Below are positions 1 to 5,539 of a stretch of DNA of 6,343 nt, piece after piece. This stretch comes from Candidatus Dormiibacterota bacterium (GTDB taxonomy: Bacteria; Chloroflexota; Dormibacteria; UBA8260), in NCBI GenBank assembly GCA_955652455.1, contig CATPBU010000238.1:1-6343 (forward strand), in the 5' to 3' direction. The stretch's first letter is position 1. Every line of letters starts with the position of its first letter. The position numbers and the translations under genes were made by a program. The notes below the pieces were generated by a model. It did not search any database. It was given only the letters and a program-made list of their open reading frames with translations, and was not told the DNA's origin.

Positions 1-208
1 TCGCATGGGTGAGCGTGCCGGCCACCTCGACGCCGATGGTGCCGAACACGATCCGCCCGATCCAGCGCTTGGCCTCCATGACGCTGCGCGGGTCGACGGC
101 GACGATCTTGTACATGAACGCGATCAGGAAAGCCAGAGCACCGATCGAGCCGATCAGTCCCTGCGCGAGCAGGATCCAGTTGTCGACGAGACCCTTCAAT
201 TCGGTCAC
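1..208 (-). CDS. Small two-helix membrane protein, TrbC/VirB2 pilin-like (partial, 3' end outside window)
   Basis: Reading from a GTG at 208-206 on the minus strand gives 69 codons that remain open to the left edge, so the C-terminus is missing. The start is supported by GGAGG (221-217) 8 nt upstream and by a strong promoter further up. The protein begins with a short polar head (about 10 residues, TELKGLVDN), then a hydrophobic helix at roughly residues 11-38. A charged loop follows (VDPRSVMEAKRW, 38-49), then a second glycine-rich hydrophobic stretch (50-66). Two helices joined by a short basic loop, in a protein starting close to the first helix, recall VirB2/TrbC pilin-like subunits and other small conjugation membrane proteins of actinobacterial elements. 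That family call is inference from topology and composition, not from a diagnostic motif. It could equally be an unrelated small membrane protein. No neighbour to the left is visible to support a transfer operon. Confidence 0.7.
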   Translation of the reverse strand, partial: MTELKGLVDNWILLAQGLIGSIGALAFLIAFMYKIVAVDPRSVMEAKRWIGRIVFGTIGVEVAGTLTHA

Positions 209-216
209 GGGGACGA

Positions 217-221
217 CCTCC
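217..221 (-). promoter_or_regulatory. Ribosome binding site of the small membrane protein
   Basis: The minus strand reads GGAGG, a near-perfect Shine-Dalgarno core, 8 nt before the GTG at 208. It decides the start, because no other in-frame start nearby has such a site. Confidence 0.75.
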
Positions 222-278
222 GACGCGCGATGGCGGTCGCCCCTCCGGCCGGCCGGTCCAGCGACCGGCTCGCTCAGC

Positions 279-308
279 AGTCTACCTACACGGATTTGTG
301 TATGTCAA
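279..308 (-). promoter_or_regulatory. Sigma-70/SigA-type promoter reading left into the membrane-protein gene
   Basis: On the minus strand there is a perfect -35 hexamer TTGACA (308-303), an 18-bp spacer (302-285) and a -10 hexamer TAGACT (284-279), which fits the actinobacterial TANNNT pattern. Transcription would start near 272, giving a leader of about 60 nt before the GTG at 208 with its GGAGG. Such a complete match is uncommon in high-GC DNA, so the call is fairly firm. The spacer is occupied by an inverted repeat (separate entry), which suggests repression. Confidence 0.65.
284..305. promoter_or_regulatory. Inverted-repeat operator candidate in the promoter spacer
   Basis: The forward strand carries TACAC-N6-GTGTA (287-302). 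Symmetry continues outward after one mismatch as AC...GT (284-285 and 304-305), so 7 of 8 bases of each outer arm pair. The inner bases ACGGA/TTTGT are only partly symmetric. The element sits between the -35 and -10 hexamers of the minus-strand promoter, the usual place for TetR-family and similar dimeric repressors to block RNA polymerase. No regulator gene is in the window, so the binding protein is unknown. It lies about 70 bp upstream of the hydrolase start and could affect that gene too. Confidence 0.5.
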
Positions 309-342
309 GACGATGAGTTTCGCCGCGTCAGTCGGTCGAAAG

Positions 343-374
343 GGATATCGAACCGCACTCGCAAGGAGATATCC
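343..374 (+). repeat. Short inverted repeat flanking the hydrolase ribosome binding site
   Basis: GGATATC (343-349) and GATATCC (368-374) are perfect complements separated by 18 nt. The Shine-Dalgarno AAGGAG (363-368) lies in the loop and its last base enters the right arm, which ends directly at the ATG. A hairpin in the mRNA is possible, but the arms are only 7 bp and GATATC is itself palindromic, so chance is a fair explanation. Confidence 0.3.
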
Positions 375-1186
375 ATGGCGATCAGCACCTCGAAGACCGT
401 GAGCTCGGCGGACGGGACGGCCATCGCGTACGAATGTGTGGGCAATGGGCCCACGCTCATCCTCGTCGACGGCGCCTTCGGCTTTCGCAAGTTCAGCTCG
501 TCGCCGGAGCTTGCCAGGCTCCTGACGCCGACCTGCCGCGTGTACGCATACGACCGGCGCCGTCGTGGTGAGAGCGGCGACACCCAGCCGTTCTCGCTGG
601 ACCGAGAGATCGAGGACATCGACGCCCTGATCAGCGAGGCCGGCGGGTCGGCGAGCCTCTACGGGATCTCGTCCGGCGGAGCACTCGCGCTTGAAGCCGC
701 GGCCAAGCTGGGCGACCGGGTCGAGAAGCTGGCGGTGTACGAGATTCCCTACGACTCGACCGACGCCGGGATCCGTGCGTACCACGAGTACCGCACCTCG
801 CTCACGCAGCTGCTCGCCGAAGGCCGCCACGGCGATGCGGTGGAGCTGTTCATGCGGTTCGTCGGCGCCTCGGATGAGGGTGTCCAGGGAATGCGTCAGT
901 CGCCAGTCTGGTCGACATTTGAATCGGTGGCGCCCACGCTCCCGTATGACGCAGCCGCGCTGGCAACGACCGTGTTGTGCCGATGGAGCGTGCAGCCAAG
1001 GTGACTGCAAGGACGCTCGTGATGGACGGTGGCGACAGCGTCGAGAAGATGCCCTTCATGCGTGCGAGCGCTGAAGAGCTGGCGGCCGTCATTCCCCAGG
1101 TCGAGCGCCGCACGATCGAGGGCCAGTGGCATGACGTCGACATCAACGTCCTCGCGCCGGTGCTCGCGGACTTCATCGCCGGTTGA
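375..1186 (+). pseudogene. Alpha/beta hydrolase, interrupted by a one-base frameshift near 962
   Basis: The ATG at 375 follows AAGGAG (363-368) with 6-nt spacing. The first frame gives 209 residues and stops at 1002-1004. It shows the alpha/beta-hydrolase fold: strand and turn LILVDGAFG (28-36), VYAYDRRRRGESG (56-68) and the nucleophile elbow GISSG with Ser99 (97-101). Homology then continues in another frame up to the TGA at 1184-1186. That part contains ERAAKVTARTLVMDGGDS, with the likely acid Asp, and EGQWHDV, with the catalytic His. Frame one reads YDAAAL up to 962, and the other frame reads GNDRVVPMERAA from 962. Counting one G twice joins them perfectly, so CTGGC stands where CTGGGC is expected. 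The repaired protein would be 270 residues, normal for these small hydrolases. As it stands the product lacks acid and His and should be inactive. The cause is either a genuine recent deletion or a base-call error in a G run. The substrate is unknown. No clear promoter of its own was seen. Confidence 0.85.
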
Positions 1187-1188
1187 CG

Positions 1189-1219
1189 TTGACGGTGCGC
1201 ACGGTCGGCGCAGTAGGGT
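1189..1219 (+). promoter_or_regulatory. Candidate promoter of the polymerase-domain gene
   Basis: TTGACG (1189-1194) is followed after 19 bp by TAGGGT (1214-1219), which fits TANNNT. The start of transcription would be near 1226, just before the ribosome binding site GGAAG (1231-1235). The spacer is longer than ideal. A second TTGACG overlaps the hydrolase stop at 1183-1188, but at 25 bp it is too far away. Confidence 0.35.
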
Positions 1220-1230
1220 TCACGCGCGGC

Positions 1231-1235
1231 GGAAG
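1231..1235 (+). promoter_or_regulatory. Ribosome binding site of the polymerase-domain gene
   Basis: GGAAG lies 8 nt before the ATG at 1244. The segment after it, AGATATCC, also precedes the hydrolase start (367-374), so the two plus-strand genes share a very similar start context. Confidence 0.55.
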
Positions 1236-1243
1236 ATATCCGT

Positions 1244-2209
1244 ATGGCAGCAGCACCGAGCGCTGGCGGGGAGGAGCGGGAGGGCGTCCCGCTGACCAAC
1301 CTCGACGACCGGTTGTTCGAGGGCGCGAGTGCCACGAAGCGTGACCTCGTTGAGTACCTCGACCGTGTGGCCGATCGCCTCCTCCCGGTGCTGCGTGACC
1401 GCGCGCTCTCTGTGATTCGGGTGCACCGCGGGCAGGAGGCGTTCATGCAGAAGAACCTGCCGAGTTACGCCCCGGAATGGATCGAGCGCGTCAGCTCGTG
1501 GGCGGAATCCTCGAAGCGGGAGGTCAGGTACGCACTGTGCAACGACCGCCGCACCCTGCTGTGGTTCGCCAACCAGCGTGCCGTCGAGTACCACCCAGCC
1601 CTCACCACGGCCGCTGCTCCCGACCGCGTGACGCACCTGGTGCTCGACCTCGACCCGCCGGGCACCGACGCCTTCGCCATGGCGGTCCGGGCTGCACACC
1701 TGGTTCGCCAGGCGCTCGCCGATGCGGCCCTCGGGGGAGCCGTCAAGACCAGCGGCGCGAAGGGCGTGCACGTCTTCGTGCCCATCGCCGGCGGAGCGCC
1801 GGTCGAGGAGGCGGCGGCAGCGACACGCGCGCTCGCGACACGCGCCGAGCGACTCGATCCGAGCCTGGCCACCACGGCCTTCATGAAGGAGAACCGCGGC
1901 GGCCGCGTCTTCGTCGATGCAACGCGGGTGGGTGCCGCCACCGTGGTGGCCGCGTACAGCCCGCGACTGCGGGCGGGGATGCCCGTGTCGTTCCCTGTGG
2001 ATTGGGACGAGCTTGACCGGGTACGACCCGGCGACTTCACCATGCACACCGCGCTACGGCTCCTCCGTGATGGCGACCCATGGGTGGCCACCATGCCGCG
2101 GGCGCAGGCGTTGCCGCCCGGGCTCGTCGAGGAGGGGAGGGCGATCCCAGCAGGCCGTGTGCAAGCGATGCACGAGGGGCGGCGCCGCTCCCGAGCCCGC
2201 CGCTGCTGA
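1244..2209 (+). CDS. Stand-alone LigD-type DNA polymerase/primase domain protein
   Basis: The 321-residue product is an archaeo-eukaryotic-primase-like polymerase domain, as in the PolDom of bacterial DNA ligase D, without ligase or nuclease domains. The N-terminus has the family opening LTNLDDRLF...ATKRDLVEYL (18-39) and a nucleic-acid-binding block around VIRVHRGQEAFMQKN (58-71). Metal-binding Asp residues are D135 and D137 in LVLDLDPPG, and D225 in RVFVDATR. Nucleotide-binding KTSGAKGVHV covers 168-177, and the C-terminal part has AAYSPRLRAGMPVSFPVDW (236-254). These correspond to the catalytic Asp triad of mycobacterial PolDom. The ATG follows GGAAG with 8-nt spacing. In mycobacteria, stand-alone relatives (Prim-PolC/PolD1 and PolD2) fill short gaps, prefer ribonucleotides, and act in excision repair or end joining. 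This protein probably does similar work on DNA. No Ku or ligase gene adjoins it, so the pathway is not settled. The last nine residues are basic (EGRRRSRARRC runs to the end) and may aid DNA binding. Confidence 0.92.
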   Translation: MAAAPSAGGEEREGVPLTNLDDRLFEGASATKRDLVEYLDRVADRLLPVLRDRALSVIRVHRGQEAFMQKNLPSYAPEWIERVSSWAESSKREVRYALCNDRRTLLWFANQRAVEYHPALTTAAAPDRVTHLVLDLDPPGTDAFAMAVRAAHLVRQALADAALGGAVKTSGAKGVHVFVPIAGGAPVEEAAAATRALATRAERLDPSLATTAFMKENRGGRVFVDATRVGAATVVAAYSPRLRAGMPVSFPVDWDELDRVRPGDFTMHTALRLLRDGDPWVATMPRAQALPPGLVEEGRAIPAGRVQAMHEGRRRSRARRC

Positions 2210-2265
2210 TCGGCCGTCAACTGGTCCTGGGTGGGCTCGCCGTCCGGGTTCCGCACAACACCCCC

Positions 2266-2278
2266 AATCCGTGTAGGT
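2266..2278 (+). repeat. Copy of the operator half-site (13 bp, inverted relative to 284-296)
   Basis: AATCCGTGTAGGT matches the minus strand of 284-296 exactly. The partner half is missing here: only 3 of 8 bases are symmetric on the left side. It could be a weak site for the same regulator about 90 bp upstream of the ABC-F start, or a coincidence. Confidence 0.3.
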
Positions 2279-2354
2279 GGTCACGTGCTCATCGCCGGCG
2301 CCGGACACGGAGCTCGCCAGTCTCACGGCAACGGTTCGCCATGGCGTCCGCTTG

Positions 2355-2360
2355 CATACT
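2355..2360 (+). promoter_or_regulatory. Candidate -10 element for a leaderless ABC-F transcript
   Basis: CATACT matches four of six positions of TATAAT and is followed by exactly 6 nt before the GTG at 2367, the spacing of leaderless genes in actinobacteria. No Shine-Dalgarno sequence precedes that GTG, which supports the idea. No recognisable -35 is present. Confidence 0.4.
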
Positions 2361-2366
2361 CGCGAG

Positions 2367-3962
2367 GTGGGCTTCATCGACGTCGCCAACCTCAGGTATG
2401 TGCTCGGGGACGGACGCGTCCTCTTCGACGACGTCTCGTTCCGCGTGGCGGACGGGTCGAACACTGCGCTCATCGGTGCCAACGGAACCGGCAAGACGAC
2501 CTTGTTGCGGATCATCGCCGGCGACCTGGCGCCGGCAGGTGGCGCCATCTCCAGCCGCGGTGGCGTCGGAGTCATGCGTCAGTTCATCGGCTCGATCCGC
2601 GATCGCAGCACGGTCAGGGATCTCCTTGTCTCAGTTGCTCCGCCGGCAATTCGCCGTGCCAGACACGCGCTCGACGAGGCAGAACAACAGGTATCCGAGA
2701 ATGCTCGTAACGAGGCGGCCATCGCGCACGCGCAGGCAATCGCGGACTGGAGTGAGGTGGGTGGCTTCGACGCCGAGCTCGTGTGGAATCTGTGCACGCA
2801 GGCTGCGCTGCAGGAGTCGTACGACGACTCCTGCGACCGGCTGGTGACGGAGCTGAGTGGTGGCGAGCAGAAGCGATTGGCGCTCGAGGCATTGTTGCGG
2901 AGTTCACAAGAGGTGCTTCTGCTCGACGAGCCTGACAACTATCTCGACGTCCCCGGTAAGCAGTGGCTCGAGGAGGCGTTGCGGCTCACGCGGAAGACTG
3001 TGCTTTTCGTCACTCACGACCGCGAACTGCTCGCGCGCACAGCGGAGCGCGCGGTAACCCTCGAAGGAGGCACCGCGTGGACGCACGGCGGCAGCTTCAG
3101 CGAGTATGCCGACGCTCGGCGGGCCAGGCACCAGCGTCAGGCCGAGGTGCGCCGCCGCTGGGACGAGGAGCGCGAGCGGCTGACCACGTACGTGCGAACC
3201 CTCCAGCAGCAGGCGGCGCGCAGCGCCGACATGGCCTCGCGCTACCGCGCCGCACAGACACGGCTGGCACGCTTCGAAACAGATGGTCCGCCGCCCGATC
3301 GGCCGCGGGAGCAGAACGTGCGCATGAGGCTCGTCGGGTCGCGAACCGGAGTTCGGGTTCTGGTCTGCGACAGACTGGAGCTCACCGGCGTGATGAAGCC
3401 ATTCGACCTTGAGGTGTTTTTCGGCGAACGAATCGCCGTCGTGGGTGCCAACGGCTCGGGAAAGTCACACTTCCTGCGCCTTCTTGGTGGCGAGGACATC
3501 GCGCACACCGGACAATGGCGGCTGGGGGCGCGGGTTGTGCCCGGAAGCTTCTCGCAGCTTCATGAGCGCGCCGACCTCGAGCGTCGTGTCCTGGTGGACG
3601 TCCTCCACGACTACCGGCTCGACCGCGGCAAGGCAATCGGTGCCCTGCGTCGCTATGAGTTGGGCGGGCAGGCGGACCAGTCCTTCGCAACTCTGTCAGG
3701 AGGCCAGCAGGCACGGTTGCAGATCCTGCTCCTCGAACTTGGGGGCGCCACCCTCCTGCTGCTCGATGAGCCCACCGATAACCTCGACGTCGACAGTGCC
3801 CAGGCCCTCGAGGACGGCCTCGCCGGTTTCGAGGGGACGGTGATCGCCGTCACCCACGACCGCTGGTTTGCACGATCATTCGACCGGTTCCTGGTGTTCG
3901 GGTCAGACGGTGCCGTCCACGAGTCGAGCGAAGCCATCTGGGACCAGGTCCGCCCCGCCTGA
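2367..3962 (+). CDS. ABC-F family ATPase (ribosome-associated, two ATP-binding domains)
   Basis: From the GTG at 2367 the product is 531 residues, the usual ABC-F size, with two ATP-binding cassettes and no membrane segments. The frame is open upstream to a GTG at 2277, but those 30 residues look unrelated, and homologues begin at GFIDVA. Domain 1 has Walker A GANGTGKT (37-44), signature LSGGEQ (163-168), Walker B VLLLDEPDNYLD (183-194) and switch His217 in THD. A charged, Arg/Glu-rich linker with coiled-coil character follows (about 245-305). Domain 2 has Walker A GANGSGKS (360-367), signature LSGGQQ (443-448), Walker B LLLLDEPTDNLD (463-474) and switch His497. Both sites keep their catalytic Glu (188, 468), so both should hydrolyse ATP. 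ABC-F proteins bind the ribosomal E site and either aid translation or dislodge antibiotics. Which applies here cannot be read from the sequence. The C-terminus (last 60 bp) overlaps the convergent GNAT gene. Confidence 0.95.
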   Translation: MGFIDVANLRYVLGDGRVLFDDVSFRVADGSNTALIGANGTGKTTLLRIIAGDLAPAGGAISSRGGVGVMRQFIGSIRDRSTVRDLLVSVAPPAIRRARHALDEAEQQVSENARNEAAIAHAQAIADWSEVGGFDAELVWNLCTQAALQESYDDSCDRLVTELSGGEQKRLALEALLRSSQEVLLLDEPDNYLDVPGKQWLEEALRLTRKTVLFVTHDRELLARTAERAVTLEGGTAWTHGGSFSEYADARRARHQRQAEVRRRWDEERERLTTYVRTLQQQAARSADMASRYRAAQTRLARFETDGPPPDRPREQNVRMRLVGSRTGVRVLVCDRLELTGVMKPFDLEVFFGERIAVVGANGSGKSHFLRLLGGEDIAHTGQWRLGARVVPGSFSQLHERADLERRVLVDVLHDYRLDRGKAIGALRRYELGGQADQSFATLSGGQQARLQILLLELGGATLLLLDEPTDNLDVDSAQALEDGLAGFEGTVIAVTHDRWFARSFDRFLVFGSDGAVHESSEAIWDQVRPA

Positions 3963-4814
3963 CCTTTCGAAGTCGATATGCAGGTGCTCTTCGAGCGGGA
4001 GGTAGCCGATCTGCTTGTAGATCGAGTTCGAGGTCGGATTGCTGGCGTTCGTGTACAGCACGGTGGTGCGCGCGCCATGGTCGAGCGCCTCGCGCGTCAC
4101 CTCGTAGGTCAGCCGCCGCCCATACCCATGCATGCGGAACTCCGGCGGCGTGTACACCGGTCCCACGCGCACCACGCCGGCGACGGGAATGTTGTGGCAC
4201 GCCATGGAGACCGGCGTGCCGCCGTCCTCCCAGATGAAGCAACGGCCGGCGTCGACGACGTGCGCGATCAGACGCGCTCGGTCGGGCACATGAACCACAC
4301 CCGCCTCCGCCGCGAACGCGATGAACCAGTCCGCGACGAAGTCGGGTGGTGCTGCGCGACGCCATCGCCCGGGGGGTGAAGTCGGCTCGATCAGCATGTC
4401 GAGCTGGTGGAGGATCTCGACCATGTGCACCCGGGTCGTATCACCGACCAGCTGTTCCCAGGCCGCCGCGACCAGCCGTGCCGTCGCACCGGGGCCGATG
4501 ACACCGGGCACTCTGACGTCGATCTCGCGACCGCGCCGGCGCGCGCTCTCGACCAGCGGCTCGGCAGCCTCGGGGACAGCGTCGGACACAAGCAGGCCGT
4601 GAGGCGGACTCCAGCTGGCCGCACCGACAACGCGGTCCCGGTCGGTCGCCCACCAGAAGCTCGGTGGTCGGGGCATGGTGGAGGCGCCGCCACGGACCGA
4701 CTCGATGACGGTGCGCATCAGGTTGCGACGGCAGGGCTCGGTCTCGAGAAATCCGCCGACCGCGGCTGCGTAGATCTCGACGTCGTCGGTGTCATGCAGA
4801 TCCATGTGCGCCAC
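3903..4814 (-). CDS. GNAT family N-acetyltransferase
   Basis: The 303-residue product has a C-terminal GNAT domain. Motif A is VGPVYTPPEFRMHGYGRRL (217-235), with the acetyl-CoA pyrophosphate loop R227-M-H-G-Y-G232. Motif B is LYTNASNPTSNSIYKQIGY (253-271), with Tyr266 at the usual general-acid position. The first 140 residues contain a weaker block (WWATDRDRVVGAASWSPPHG, 54-73) that looks like the half-domain of a degenerate N-terminal GNAT fold. The enzyme should transfer acetyl from acetyl-CoA to an amine of unknown identity. The start is uncertain: GTG at 4814 (8 nt after the permease stop) or ATG at 4805 (17 nt). Neither has a clear Shine-Dalgarno. It is the last gene of a minus-strand operon. 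Residues 285-303, after the conserved fold, are encoded opposite the end of the ABC-F gene, which is unusual for a tail. Confidence 0.87.
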   Translation of the reverse strand: MAHMDLHDTDDVEIYAAAVGGFLETEPCRRNLMRTVIESVRGGASTMPRPPSFWWATDRDRVVGAASWSPPHGLLVSDAVPEAAEPLVESARRRGREIDVRVPGVIGPGATARLVAAAWEQLVGDTTRVHMVEILHQLDMLIEPTSPPGRWRRAAPPDFVADWFIAFAAEAGVVHVPDRARLIAHVVDAGRCFIWEDGGTPVSMACHNIPVAGVVRVGPVYTPPEFRMHGYGRRLTYEVTREALDHGARTTVLYTNASNPTSNSIYKQIGYLPLEEHLHIDFERSGGADLVPDGFARLVDGTV

Positions 4815-4822
4815 AACACTAC

Positions 4823-5539
4823 TCAGCGCAGACCCTGCACGATGGCTGCCGCTGCGCCCAGCCCCGCGAGCACCAATGTCCAGGACCGAACTGCCCTCTG
4901 GTCCAGCCGGCGCGCCAGCAGGACCCCCGCACTGAAGCCTGCCAGCACCATCACAGCGCCTCCGACGGCGAACCAGGCCGACAACTCAGGCACTCCGCGG
5001 GACGCCACCGACACGATGTTGATGCCGAGGAAATACGCCCCCAGGGTGGCGCGCGTCTGCGCCGGAGACCAGCGCGCGTTGAGGGCGTAGCCCGCAACCG
5101 CCGGGCCGCCGACGCCGCCGGCGACATTCATCGCCCCGCTGACCGCCCCGGCGAGCACAGCTCCGAGGCGACCGGCGAGTCGCTGCACCGCGAGGCCCGA
5201 CGCCAGCACTACCACAGTGAGCAGCACCAGGCATCCTGCGGCGACCGCAAGCACACGCGGGTTGGCGTCGCGGATCACCCACGCGGTCGCCAGGGCGGCG
5301 AGGCTGGCGGGGACCAGGAGCATGACCACCTGACGCGTATCAGCCGCCCGCCGTTCGCGCCCCACGATCAACAGGCTGACGCCGATCGCCAGGACGTTGG
5401 CGAGGCGGACGCCGTCACCGCCGCCGAGCGCGACCGTCAGAAGCGGCGCGCAGACCAGCGAGAAGCCGATGCCGGTCACCGCCTGCGCGCCGGCACCCGC
5501 GGCGACGGCGACGAGCGCAGCACCTTCAGCGAGGCTCAC
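4823..5539 (-). CDS. TauE/SafE (DUF81) family membrane permease, probable sulfur-anion exporter
   Basis: The 238-residue, very hydrophobic product has about seven to eight predicted helices and the two family glycine-rich motifs. These are TGIGFSLVCAPLL (22-34) and, in the second half, AGAVSGAMNVAGGVGGPAV (130-148), giving the internal-repeat layout of TauE/SafE proteins. Members move sulfite, sulfoacetate or other organic anions out of (or into) the cell. The GTG start at 5539 lies inside the upstream SUMT gene (14-bp overlap) and lacks a clear Shine-Dalgarno, so translational coupling is likely. The GNAT gene begins 8 nt after its stop. Adjacency to a siroheme-precursor enzyme favours sulfite or related sulfur compounds as substrate. 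This rests on context: the family alone does not fix the substrate. Confidence 0.87.
   Translation of the reverse strand: MSLAEGAALVAVAAGAGAQAVTGIGFSLVCAPLLTVALGGGDGVRLANVLAIGVSLLIVGRERRAADTRQVVMLLVPASLAALATAWVIRDANPRVLAVAAGCLVLLTVVVLASGLAVQRLAGRLGAVLAGAVSGAMNVAGGVGGPAVAGYALNARWSPAQTRATLGAYFLGINIVSVASRGVPELSAWFAVGGAVMVLAGFSAGVLLARRLDQRAVRSWTLVLAGLGAAAAIVQGLR

Larger units (their letters stand above)
2210..2366. other. Intergenic region between polymerase-domain and ABC-F genes
   Basis: These 157 bp contain no convincing gene on either strand and no terminator-like hairpin with a T run. The one notable item is a 13-bp sequence AATCCGTGTAGGT (2266-2278). It is identical, in inverted orientation, to one side of the operator at 284-296. 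A possible -10 hexamer for the ABC-F gene is at its right end. Confidence 0.5.

Noticed and set aside
9..374. Upstream extension of the hydrolase reading frame by 122 codons
   Set aside because: It lies antisense to the membrane-protein gene and through the promoter/operator. The ATG at 375 has a good ribosome binding site and homology begins there.
363..380. Resemblance of AAGGAGATATCCATGG to the phage T7 gene 10 leader used in expression vectors
   Set aside because: It differs by a missing base, no other vector sequence surrounds it, and the flanks are normal high-GC genomic DNA. Probably coincidence of a strong Shine-Dalgarno.
282..1010. Long minus-strand open frame (242 codons) over the hydrolase
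   Set aside because: Arg/Gly/His-rich composition without family motifs. It is a shadow of the plus-strand hydrolase frame in high-GC DNA.
977..1186. Independent small gene starting at GTG 977
   Set aside because: Its translation is the C-terminal third of an alpha/beta hydrolase and fits the upstream frame after adding one base. No ribosome binding site of its own.
1220..2256. Long minus-strand open frames (275 and 263 codons) opposite the polymerase-domain gene
   Set aside because: No recognisable domains. The plus-strand frame carries all catalytic motifs of the PolDom family.
2277..2366. 30-residue N-terminal extension of the ABC-F protein
   Set aside because: It does not resemble ABC-F N-termini, and the family start GFIDVA follows directly after the GTG at 2367.
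3940..3990. Terminator between the convergent ABC-F and GNAT genes
   Set aside because: There is no intergenic space, and no stable hairpin followed by a T run was seen on either strand.
4407..5090. Plus-strand open frame of 227 codons across the GNAT/permease junction
   Set aside because: Low-complexity Arg/Asp/Thr-rich translation. The minus strand encodes two clear families here with operon spacing.
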